Shown here: one piece after another, positions 1 through 7,350 of the stretch
Layout of the letters: the number at the start of each line of letters is the position of its first letter
Numbering within the stretch: the stretch's first letter is position 1
Source: Porphyromonas bennonis DSM 23058 = JCM 16335
Lineage (GTDB): Bacteria > Bacteroidota > Bacteroidia > Bacteroidales > Porphyromonadaceae
DNA length: 64,000 bases
Assembly (NCBI RefSeq): GCF_000375645.1
Contig: NZ_AQWR01000003.1
Location: 42,785 to 106,784 of the forward strand
Reading direction: 5' to 3'
The notes under the pieces: model-generated
Databases searched by the model: none
What the model was told of the DNA's origin: nothing
Seen by the model: only the letters and a program-made list of their open reading frames with translations
Translations under genes and position numbers: made by a program

Positions 1-1655
1 CGATGCTGCGTGTTTTTGAGACCGTGGAGTATATCGTGGTCCAGACGGAGACAGATGCGCTCTTGCTTGAGAATAACCTCATCAAGACGCACCAGCCGCC
101 CTACAATATTATGCTCAAGCATGGTAATTTCTACCCTTACATCTACGTCACGAGGGAGCGCTTCCCGCGCTTTGGGACCACGCACAAGCCTCAGCCGGGC
201 GGTAGCACGGAGTACTATGGTCCCTATCCCAATAAGTCGATGGCCTATCAGCTGGTCCAGCTCTTCCGCCGGCTCTATAAGTTTCGTACCTGTACATATA
301 ACCTCTCTCCGGAGAATATCGAGCGGGGAAAATTTCGTGTCTGCCTGAAGTACCACATCGGCCGCTGCAAGGGTCCTTGCGAAGGTCTGCAGACGGAGGA
401 GGACTACGACAGGGACGTACGGGCGGCTAAGGAGATCCTGCGAGGGCATATCACGGAGGTGAAGCGGGATATCAAGGAGGTGATGACAAAGGCATCCGAG
501 GAGCTGGACTTTGAGACCGCCCTGCAGATGCAGAATATGCTCTATACGCTGGAGAACTACCAGGGGAAGAGCACCATCATGAGCAACGTTATCGGGGATG
601 CGCTTGTGGCCACCTATGGCTCCTCGCGTCGCTCCTTCTTCGTCAATTATCTCCTGACGCGGGACGGGCGGATCATCTCGGGGCGCACTATGGAGTACCG
701 TCGGGGAATCGAGGAGGACGAGGAGGAGCTCTTTGCCTCTGTCCTGAAGGACCTGCTTGATACGCTGCCGCTGGAGGGCACTCGCGAGCTCATTCTCCCC
801 CTCATGCCGGAGTACCTCGACCTCTCTGCCTATCGCGTCACGATCCCTCAGAGGGGCGACCGTAGGCATATCCTGGACCTGAGCCAGCACAATGTGGATC
901 AGTTCATCAAGGACAAGGATCTGCAGGCGGAGAAGCTCAACCCCGCCCAGCACAATATGCAGATCCTGCGAGACCTGCAGAGCTCCGTCGGGCTGCCTAC
1001 GCTTCCGTGGCACGTGGAGTGCTTCGATAACTCCAATATCCAGGGTGCCGATCCCGTGGCTGCCTGTGTCGTCTTTAAGGGCGGTGTCCCCTCCAAGAAG
1101 GACTACCGGCTCTACCACATCAAGACGGTCGAGGGGCCGGACGACTACGCCTCGATGCACGAGGTGGTGGTGCGGCGCTACAGCCGCCTACGTGACGAGG
1201 GGGAGGAGCTCCCCGACCTCATCATCACCGATGGAGGTAAAGGTCAGATGAGCGTGGTGAGGGAAGCGCTTGAAGAAGTGGGTGTGGAGATACCGATCCT
1301 CGGTCTCGCCAAGGACGATCGTCACCGGACCAGCGAGGTGCTCTATGGAGATCCGCCTCAGGTGATCGGCATCATGCAGCGCGGGCAGGTCTTTCACCTC
1401 TTGGAGCGGATCCAAAATGAGGTGCACCGCTTTGCCATCACATTTCACCGAAATGTCCATGCTAAGAAATCGATCTCCTCTGAGCTCGACGCTATTGCAG
1501 GCATCGGTCCTGCCACTCAGAAGAAGCTGATCCGTACCTTCAAGTCTGTGAAGCGGATCCGTGAGTCAGTCTCTCTCGACGAACTGGCAGAGACCATCGG
1601 CCCCGCAAAGGCTCGCCTTGTGTGGGACTACTTCCACCCCGACAGCGAGGCCTGA
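1..1655 (+). CDS. uvrC: UvrC, excinuclease ABC subunit C (5' end outside window)
   Basis: UvrC makes the incisions on both sides of UvrB-bound damage in nucleotide excision repair. The window opens inside the gene, so the N-terminal GIY-YIG nuclease core (roughly 60 residues) lies upstream. Readable sequence begins just before the conserved LLLENNLIK stretch. Counting from the first in-window Met, cysteines 97, 114, 122 and 126 resemble the family's iron-sulphur site. A UVR motif lies at about 163-190. The RNase H-like endonuclease domain follows, with FDNSN near 340 and ITDGGKGQ near 407. Helix-hairpin-helix motifs (AIAGIGPATQKKL) lie near the C-terminus. Nothing looks degraded. dtd follows after a short gap with its own promoter. 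Confidence 0.95.
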   Translation, partial: MLRVFETVEYIVVQTETDALLLENNLIKTHQPPYNIMLKHGNFYPYIYVTRERFPRFGTTHKPQPGGSTEYYGPYPNKSMAYQLVQLFRRLYKFRTCTYNLSPENIERGKFRVCLKYHIGRCKGPCEGLQTEEDYDRDVRAAKEILRGHITEVKRDIKEVMTKASEELDFETALQMQNMLYTLENYQGKSTIMSNVIGDALVATYGSSRRSFFVNYLLTRDGRIISGRTMEYRRGIEEDEEELFASVLKDLLDTLPLEGTRELILPLMPEYLDLSAYRVTIPQRGDRRHILDLSQHNVDQFIKDKDLQAEKLNPAQHNMQILRDLQSSVGLPTLPWHVECFDNSNIQGADPVAACVVFKGGVPSKKDYRLYHIKTVEGPDDYASMHEVVVRRYSRLRDEGEELPDLIITDGGKGQMSVVREALEEVGVEIPILGLAKDDRHRTSEVLYGDPPQVIGIMQRGQVFHLLERIQNEVHRFAITFHRNVHAKKSISSELDAIAGIGPATQKKLIRTFKSVKRIRESVSLDELAETIGPAKARLVWDYFHPDSEA

Positions 1656-1675
1656 CCCGTATTCTCCTAAAGTTG

Positions 1676-1683
1676 TATCTTTG
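1676..1683 (+). promoter_or_regulatory. TAnnTTTG -7 promoter element for dtd
   Basis: TATCTTTG matches the Bacteroidetes -7 consensus. It ends only 4 bases before the dtd ATG, so a start site about 5 bases downstream would give an almost leaderless mRNA. Confidence 0.6.
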
Positions 1684-1687
1684 GCTT

Positions 1688-2137
1688 ATGAGAGCAGTTA
1701 TTCAGCGTGTGAGCGAGGCATCCGTGACGGTCGATGGGTCTTTGATCTCGTCGATTGGGCCGGGGATGCTGGTTTTGCAAGGCGTGGAGGTTGGCGACAC
1801 CGCCGAGGATATGGACTACTTGGTTCGTAAGATCACCGCCCTCCGCATCTTTGATGACGAGGAGGGGGTGATGAATAAGGACATCAAGTCCATCGGCGGG
1901 GAGATCCTTCTGGTGAGCCAATTCACCCTCCTGGCATCGACGAAGAAAGGCAATAGACCCTCCTACATCTATGCCGCCAAGGGACCCGAGGCAGAGCCAT
2001 TCTACAACCTTATGGCGCAAGCTCTCTCCAAAGAGATCGGCAAAGAGGTGAAGAAAGGGCGCTTTGGGGCTGATATGAAGGTCCGGCTACTCAATGACGG
2101 ACCTGTGACCATTTGTATAGACTCGCGAAACCGATGA
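1688..2137 (+). CDS. dtd: D-aminoacyl-tRNA deacylase
   Basis: This enzyme hydrolyses D-amino acids mischarged on tRNA and so protects translation. The 149-residue length is normal for the family. It starts MRAVIQRVSEASV, a typical Dtd N-terminus. The two diagnostic catalytic motifs are both present: SQFTL in the middle and NDGPVT near the C-terminus. I chose the ATG at 1688 because family proteins begin there. An in-frame upstream Met (1622) would extend the protein back into the end of uvrC with unrelated sequence. The stop overlaps the next start (ATGA), so dtd and the MazG-like gene are probably translated together. Confidence 0.93.
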   Translation: MRAVIQRVSEASVTVDGSLISSIGPGMLVLQGVEVGDTAEDMDYLVRKITALRIFDDEEGVMNKDIKSIGGEILLVSQFTLLASTKKGNRPSYIYAAKGPEAEPFYNLMAQALSKEIGKEVKKGRFGADMKVRLLNDGPVTICIDSRNR

Positions 2138-2496
2138 CCGACACGCCCAGCCCTACACTTAAAGATGTCCAGTCCGTTGTCGACCGGTGGATCCACGACT
2201 ACGGGGTCCGGTACTTTTCGCCGCTTACCAATATGGCGCAGCTCACGGAGGAGGTGGGTGAGGTGGCTCGCATTATCGCTCGAACCTATGGGGATCAGAG
2301 CGCGAAGGCCACGGATAACCTCTCCAAAGAGCATCTGGCAGACGAACTCGCTGATGTACTCTGGGTCCTCGCCTGCATTGCTAATCAGACCGGTTGCGAC
2401 CTGACGGAGGCCTTTGAGAGAAACATTGTGAAGAAGACAGACCGCGACAAATTCAGACATTTATCCAATCCCAAATTATACAACCATGAGTCATAA
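2134..2496 (+). CDS. MazG-like nucleotide pyrophosphohydrolase
   Basis: A 120-residue all-alpha NTP pyrophosphohydrolase of the MazG / dCTPase superfamily, which hydrolyses (d)NTPs to NMP and pyrophosphate, usually for nucleotide-pool cleaning. The metal-binding pattern is visible: LTEEVGEVAR (EExxE-type) followed by DELADVLWVLACIAN (ExxD-type). The start is fixed by the 4-base ATGA overlap with dtd. The 3' end overlaps deoC by 11 bases, giving a dtd-mazG-deoC operon that joins tRNA proofreading with deoxynucleotide metabolism. The exact substrate cannot be read from sequence. Confidence 0.85.
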   Translation: MTDTPSPTLKDVQSVVDRWIHDYGVRYFSPLTNMAQLTEEVGEVARIIARTYGDQSAKATDNLSKEHLADELADVLWVLACIANQTGCDLTEAFERNIVKKTDRDKFRHLSNPKLYNHES

Positions 2497-3385
2497 TCAC
2501 CACGATAACGACTTCTTCCCCTCACATGATAAGTACAGTGAGGCCTTCGGAAAGTTTACTTTCGACCTCACTATAGACGAGGTCTCTGCGAAGGTACAGG
2601 AGTGTGTCGACAAGCACTATAAGGAGCTTGATACGAGAGATAATATCAATCTGATCCACAGCATGATCGACCTCACCTCGCTTACCTCTGAGGACAATGA
2701 GGACAAGATCTATAAGCTGACTCAGCAGGTCAATAAGCTGGATGACGACCACCCCGACATTACCCCTGTAGCGAGTATCTGCGTCTATCCCAACTTTGCA
2801 CAGGTGATCAAGGATAACCTCACCGTCGAGCAGTGTCATATCACCTGCGTGGCAGGTGGCTTTCCCTCGTCGCAGACCTTCCCCGAGATCAAGGTGGCTG
2901 AGATCGCCCTGGCAATCCACGATGGGGCAGAGGAGATCGACATTGTACTTCCAGTCGGTGCCTTCCTTGCCGGTGACTACGAGACCGTCTGTGACCAGCT
3001 GCAGGAGCAGCGACAGGCCGCCAAGGATGTGATCCTGAAGGTGATCCTCGAGACCGGTGCTCTGCAGACGCCCGAGCATATCGTTAAGGCATCCATTCTT
3101 GCCCTCTTCTGCGACGCAGACTTCATCAAGACCTCTACAGGTAAGGGTTACCCCGGTGCCACGCCCGAGGCGATCTACATCATGGCCTCTATCGTCAAGC
3201 AGTACTACGATCAGTTTGGTCTCAAGAGAGGGATCAAGGCCGCCGGTGGTGTCCGTACGACCGAGGAGGCGCTCAAGTATCTCTGTATCCTTAAGGAGGT
3301 GCTGGGCGACGAGTGGCTCACCCCAGAGCTCTTCCGCTTCGGTGCCACCTCCCTGGAGGCAGACACGCTAAAGCATCTGCTCTGA
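2486..3385 (+). CDS. deoC: Deoxyribose-phosphate aldolase
   Basis: DeoC cleaves 2-deoxyribose-5-phosphate to glyceraldehyde-3-phosphate and acetaldehyde in deoxynucleoside catabolism. The protein is 299 residues, matching the longer DeoC form with an N-terminal extension (about 60 residues before the LIDLTSL start of the barrel). The family core is clear: SICVYPNFA, the VILKVILETG strand carrying one active-site lysine, FIKTSTGKG with the Schiff-base lysine, and the phosphate-binding KAAGGVRT segment. It overlaps the MazG-like gene by 11 bases and is followed by a strong terminator, so it closes the operon. Confidence 0.95.
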   Translation: MSHNHHDNDFFPSHDKYSEAFGKFTFDLTIDEVSAKVQECVDKHYKELDTRDNINLIHSMIDLTSLTSEDNEDKIYKLTQQVNKLDDDHPDITPVASICVYPNFAQVIKDNLTVEQCHITCVAGGFPSSQTFPEIKVAEIALAIHDGAEEIDIVLPVGAFLAGDYETVCDQLQEQRQAAKDVILKVILETGALQTPEHIVKASILALFCDADFIKTSTGKGYPGATPEAIYIMASIVKQYYDQFGLKRGIKAAGGVRTTEEALKYLCILKEVLGDEWLTPELFRFGATSLEADTLKHLL

Positions 3386-3408
3386 TCTTTTTAGTCCATC
3401 CTAATCGA

Positions 3409-3451
3409 CCCGCAAGCTCTACAATATGGTAGAGCTTGCGGGCCTTTTTTT
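3409..3451 (+). terminator. Rho-independent terminator after deoC
   Basis: A perfect 14-bp stem (3409-3422 with 3429-3442), a 6-base loop and a run of seven T form a canonical terminator 24 bases after the deoC stop. Confidence 0.92.
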
Positions 3452-3848
3452 CCCTCTCCCGATCCTCGTCTGGCTCCACTGACCCGTCCGACTTGATAGG
3501 GCATAATGGGGGCACGACTATTAGATCCCTTCATGAGCTACTTTGGATTGCAAAGATACGGGCTTGACCTCCACCTATTGTCTCTTTGTGTCTCGGACAG
3601 CCTCCTATGTGCCATTCTTATCACATCTTGTCAGTAACCTAAGCCTACGACCCACTTCGGCAATGCAAAAGCACCAGTTCCACAGTACACAGGACGGAGG
3701 ACTCTTTTGGAATGTTGAAGAAGCCTCTTAACTCATTGTGGTTAGTAGGTAAGGTATCACTTCTTATGAGTGGACGCTACGCTATAATGATCGAGTAGTT
3801 CATCCTTATTTAGGCGCTGTTTAGCGATGATGGGACGGGACTTTCTGC
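3452..3848. other. Intergenic gap, no supported gene
   Basis: About 400 bases between the deoC terminator and the aroA promoter. Only a 62-codon frame (3543-3731) with no recognisable features is present. The one recognisable motif is a possible minus-strand promoter element, CAAAGATA at 3551-3558 (TATCTTTG on the minus strand), with no convincing gene in front of it. Confidence 0.5.
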
Positions 3849-3856
3849 TATCTTTG
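3849..3856 (+). promoter_or_regulatory. TAnnTTTG -7 promoter element for aroA
   Basis: TATCTTTG ends 5 bases before the ATG of aroA. The transcript is therefore expected to start close to or at the start codon. Confidence 0.6.
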
Positions 3857-3861
3857 TGACT

Positions 3862-5139
3862 ATGAAAGTGCTCACTAAAACCGCTTTTCAGTCATCCATA
3901 GAGATCGATCTCCCTCTATCAAAGAGTGAGGGGATACGTGCTCTGATCTCCTGCTATATCGTCCTTCGGAGTAGGGGAGCCACGGTGATGCCCTCTATGG
4001 ATCTCTTGGGTGCTGATGCTCCTGAAGATCTCCATGCAATCTATGATGATCTCCAGGCGCTGCTCTCCGGTCAGTCAGATATACGACTTACCGGATCCGC
4101 AAGTGTGTCCCGCTTTCTCCTATCACTGGCTGCAGCCGAACCCCAGCAGACTGTCTTTTATCTTACGGATCCTCAGCTCCGACGTCGACCTATGGGGCAA
4201 CTGGTAGACTTCTTACGTCGTTGTGGTGTCTCTATAGAAATGACCGATGATCGATGGGTTGTTGATGCCCGTACCTCCACGGTTCCACGTGAAACTGATC
4301 TCGACACAAGGACATGGGAATCAAGCCAATTTGTTTCAGCGATAATCTATTTTGCTGTTATCCAAAACTACCCTATCACTATCCATAGGCAGCATTCTGA
4401 CCCTAGTTCAGAGTACATATCTTTGACCATCGACTCTCTTCGTCGGATCGGTGTAGATCTCACTTGGGAAGCGGATTGGATTATCTTCGAGCCTCGTACG
4501 AGATCAGGTTTAGAGCCTATCGAATCTTGTGATTTTTCTCTCCCAGCCGACTATACCTCTGCATCGTATTGGCTCGAGTTGCAGACGCTCCATCCTGAGA
4601 TCCAAATCCTGACTTTGAATGGACTGAATCCTGATTCATCTCATCCGGATGCTCGATTATTCTGCTTTTTTAGCCCATTCTTGGTGATTGATGAGTTCAT
4701 GAGAGTTTCGCGTCGTCGTGAGTCATTTCCAGAACAGTCGCTTTTCTTTGACTTGTCGCAGAATCCGGATCTCTTCCCCACTCTCTTTGCCACGGTGATA
4801 GGACTTGGGGTGGAGACCACATTTACCGGTTTATCCTCGCTTGCCTACAAGGAGTCGGATCGCCTGGGTGCTTCGCTCTCTATAGCGCAAGATCTCGGCT
4901 GGTCAGCTGATGCATTTATCAATGTCACGCCAAACGGCTTTACCTACACGGGGGTTCCACGTGAAACAGAGCCGGAGCATGTGATGCTCAACCATAGAGG
5001 TGACCACCGATTAGCCATGGCCTTCGGGGTGCTTGCCACCACTCTTGAAGAGACGCACGTGGAGATCCCGGACGATAAGGCGGTTACGTCACGGAGTTAT
5101 CCCCACTTTTTTACCGACCTTTGCAGGCAAGCCAGATGA
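3862..5139 (+). CDS. aroA: 3-phosphoshikimate 1-carboxyvinyltransferase (EPSP synthase)
   Basis: AroA joins shikimate-3-phosphate and PEP in the shikimate pathway. The protein is about 425 residues. By eye the family anchors are LSKSEGIR near residue 20 (Lys, Ser and Arg at the spacing of SKSISNR), YKESDRLGA, and NHRGDHRLAMA. It ends SRSYPHFF where the usual SKSYP-type motif carries lysine. The N-terminal SEGIR and the Lys-to-Arg swap are unusual. I use ATG 3862; an in-frame GTG lies two codons upstream inside the promoter. Two parS-like sequences lie inside the gene, both encoding VPRET. The lipoprotein gene starts 4 bases after the stop. Confidence 0.88.
   Translation: MKVLTKTAFQSSIEIDLPLSKSEGIRALISCYIVLRSRGATVMPSMDLLGADAPEDLHAIYDDLQALLSGQSDIRLTGSASVSRFLLSLAAAEPQQTVFYLTDPQLRRRPMGQLVDFLRRCGVSIEMTDDRWVVDARTSTVPRETDLDTRTWESSQFVSAIIYFAVIQNYPITIHRQHSDPSSEYISLTIDSLRRIGVDLTWEADWIIFEPRTRSGLEPIESCDFSLPADYTSASYWLELQTLHPEIQILTLNGLNPDSSHPDARLFCFFSPFLVIDEFMRVSRRRESFPEQSLFFDLSQNPDLFPTLFATVIGLGVETTFTGLSSLAYKESDRLGASLSIAQDLGWSADAFINVTPNGFTYTGVPRETEPEHVMLNHRGDHRLAMAFGVLATTLEETHVEIPDDKAVTSRSYPHFFTDLCRQAR
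4281..4296. promoter_or_regulatory. parS-like ParB-binding site 1 (inside aroA)
   Basis: GGTTCCACGTGAAACT matches the bacterial parS consensus TGTTNCACGTGAAACA at 13 of the 15 fixed positions, with the central CACGTG palindrome and both GTT/AAC arms intact. It encodes VPRET within aroA. Confidence 0.65.
4953..4968. promoter_or_regulatory. parS-like ParB-binding site 2 (inside aroA)
   Basis: GGTTCCACGTGAAACA matches the parS consensus at 14 of 15 fixed positions. It lies 672 bases from site 1, in the same orientation, and again encodes VPRET. Two such sites in one gene are far more than chance predicts. Confidence 0.7.
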
Positions 5140-5143
5140 ACTT

Positions 5144-7159
5144 ATGATGAAGAATCAACGTCGATCTCCTTGGCTCCACCTCTCTCTCCTGATAGGCGGA
5201 ACGATAGCCATGATATATGGGTGTGCCAATAGAGTCGCACCCGACGGAGGCCCTTATGACGACCAGCCGCCCAAGCTTGTCCGCAGTCATCCGGCGGAGA
5301 AGGAGCTCAATGTCTCGTCACGTAAGGTGACGCTGTGGTTTGACGAGTTCGTCACCGTCAAAGATCCGCTCAAGAAGATCATCGTCTCCCCGCCCCAGCT
5401 CCAGCAGCCGGAGATCATCTCCTACGGCAAGCGGGTAGTGGTTAGTCTAAAGGACACACTGATCCCCAATACCACCTACACGATCGACTTCACCGATGCG
5501 ATCGTCGACAATAATGAGGGCAATCCGATGGAGAACTTCTCCTTTGCCTTCAGCACCGGAGAGCGCATCGACACCATGGAGATCGCCGGGACAGTGATTA
5601 ATGCTCGGACCCACGAGCCGATGCAGGGACTCCTCGTCGGACTTCACCCGGACACCGCTGCGCGGAGTGCCTTCCACGACACCACGTTCCTCCGCACCAG
5701 TCGTACGTCAGATAAGGCGAAGTTTGTGATCCGTAACGTCCGCGAAGGACGCTACCACGTCTATGCCCTAAAGGAGAGTGACGGCAACTACCGCAACGAT
5801 ATGGTAGGTACGGAGGGCGTCGCCTGGCTCGACAGCGCCGTCCTCACTACCTGCAAGCCCGACATCCGCCCCGACACCCTCTGGGTCGACTCGCTCACCA
5901 TCGACACCATCAAGCAGGTCCCCTTCACCCACTACTACCCCGACGACCTGGTCCTGCTCTACTACGAGCCGAGGGATACCAAGCGGTTCATCAAGAAGCG
6001 TGAGCGCCCTGCCCCCTATCAGCTACGTCTCACCTTCAACGCCCTCCCCGACAGTGCCATCAAGCTCGCCCGGGTTGACTCCCTCGCGCTACCGACCGAC
6101 ACGATGAAGCCCCCTTACGTCATGGATAAGAGTAAGGAGGGCATCGTCGACTTCTTCTTCACCGACACCACCTGGAGCGCCCACAGCACCTTTGCGCTCA
6201 CCTACCTCTCCGTAGACAGCCTCGGTCTCCCCGCCTACAAGAGCGACACCCTCCGCATTCCCTACAAGACCCCCAAGCTGGATAAGAAGAAGGAGAAGAG
6301 AGCAGAGAGTGACTCCACCACGACCGCACCGGCAGTCGAGAGTCCCCTCTCCATCAAGATCGAGCATAAGGGCAAGGGCGGCATCTCCGACTCGATCCTC
6401 TTCACCTCGACCCTCCCGATCGACACCTCGATGCTCCGCGCTTTTGCCCTGTACGACGCCAAAGACTCGATCCTCCAGCCGATGCGTATCGACACCATCA
6501 CTTTCTTTGATGGGAGCGTCACCTCCGGACTTATCCGTGCCAGCCTCAGCTATGGCGGTCAGTATGAGCTCCATGTCGACAGCGCCGAGATCGCCGACAT
6601 CTATGGTCACCGGCTCGACAAGACAGTGGTCGATGCGTTTAAGATCAAGGAGAAAAGCGAATTCTCCTCCCTCCGCGTCACCATCCACGACCTGCCCGAC
6701 TCCATCATTGGCGAACTCCTCACCCCCGACGACAAACTCGTCTGGACCTCCTACAGCAAGGCAGGCGAACTCTTCTTCCCCGATCTCGACCCGGGCAAGT
6801 ATGGCCTCCGGATCATCTACGACCGGAATGGCAACCACCGCTGGGATCCGGGCGACTACGATGCTGCCATACAGCCGGAGGCGGTCTACTACGCCCCCAA
6901 GGTCTTTGAGCTGATGAAGAACTGGGAGGTGAAGGAGAACTTCTACCCCCTTCTCACGCCCCTCCTGTCGCAGAAGCCCCGGACAATGATCCGGACAAAG
7001 TTCAATGAGGAGAAACGCAAGGACCGCAACAAGGAGCGCGAGGAGGAGCTCCGGCGCCGTCGTGAGGGAGGCGGAGACCAGCCCGGCGGCAACCCCTTCG
7101 GTGGTCAGATGCCCGGAGGTGCCCTCGGTGGCATGAGGCAGGACGACCGCCGCTACTGA
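5144..7159 (+). CDS. Ig-like (Big_5-type) lipoprotein
   Basis: A 671-residue predicted outer-surface or periplasmic lipoprotein. After a basic N-terminus (MMKNQRRS) comes a hydrophobic segment ending in a lipobox-like MIYGC, so the mature protein should begin at that cysteine. The next 110 residues (QPPKLVRSHPAEKELNV... through TTYTIDF and FSFAFSTG) match the SbsA/Big_5 Ig-like fold common in Bacteroidetes. Further beta-rich repeats follow. The C-terminus is a charged EEKRKDRNKEREEELRRR segment and a Gly/Pro/Gln-rich tail ending DDRRY. I start at 5144 because upstream in-frame Met codons lie inside aroA; 5147 is equally possible. The precise function is unknown. Confidence 0.8.
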   Translation: MMKNQRRSPWLHLSLLIGGTIAMIYGCANRVAPDGGPYDDQPPKLVRSHPAEKELNVSSRKVTLWFDEFVTVKDPLKKIIVSPPQLQQPEIISYGKRVVVSLKDTLIPNTTYTIDFTDAIVDNNEGNPMENFSFAFSTGERIDTMEIAGTVINARTHEPMQGLLVGLHPDTAARSAFHDTTFLRTSRTSDKAKFVIRNVREGRYHVYALKESDGNYRNDMVGTEGVAWLDSAVLTTCKPDIRPDTLWVDSLTIDTIKQVPFTHYYPDDLVLLYYEPRDTKRFIKKRERPAPYQLRLTFNALPDSAIKLARVDSLALPTDTMKPPYVMDKSKEGIVDFFFTDTTWSAHSTFALTYLSVDSLGLPAYKSDTLRIPYKTPKLDKKKEKRAESDSTTTAPAVESPLSIKIEHKGKGGISDSILFTSTLPIDTSMLRAFALYDAKDSILQPMRIDTITFFDGSVTSGLIRASLSYGGQYELHVDSAEIADIYGHRLDKTVVDAFKIKEKSEFSSLRVTIHDLPDSIIGELLTPDDKLVWTSYSKAGELFFPDLDPGKYGLRIIYDRNGNHRWDPGDYDAAIQPEAVYYAPKVFELMKNWEVKENFYPLLTPLLSQKPRTMIRTKFNEEKRKDRNKEREEELRRRREGGGDQPGGNPFGGQMPGGALGGMRQDDRRY

Positions 7160-7276
7160 TCCCTCTATAGTGTGACGCAAGGGTACTATCCACATTAGGG
7201 TCAAGGTCTCCTTATGCCCCAAGAGACCGATAGCCAGGCTCTTAGAGAGTCATAAGCACGCACAGGAGAGAGAGAT

Positions 7277-7317
7277 TTAACATTTCAAGGGCTTTATATT
7301 AACCCCTGTTATGTTAA
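7277..7317. promoter_or_regulatory. Candidate operator upstream of the sensor kinase
   Basis: TTAACAT (7277-7283) is repeated inverted as ATGTTAA (7311-7317). A further TTAAC lies at 7299-7303, in direct orientation 22 bases from the first, about two helical turns. This arrangement suits an OmpR-family regulator and sits just upstream of the rprX-like promoter, so autoregulation by the downstream RprY-like protein is possible. Confidence 0.35.
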
Positions 7318-7335
7318 TGGAGTGGGGAAAATCGC

Positions 7336-7343
7336 TACCTTTG
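7336..7343 (+). promoter_or_regulatory. TAnnTTTG -7 promoter element for the rprX-like gene
   Basis: TACCTTTG ends 7 bases before the ATG at 7351. Confidence 0.6.
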
Positions 7344-7350
7344 GTGCGAT

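Noticed and set aside
3551..3558. Minus-strand TATCTTTG possibly driving a small RNA or the frame at 3318-3515
   Set aside because: The element matches the promoter consensus, but no terminator or convincing gene follows on the minus strand, so an RNA gene is not claimed.
3543..3731. 62-codon open frame between deoC and aroA
   Set aside because: No ribosome-binding or promoter context, no recognisable domain, and composition like the surrounding non-coding DNA.
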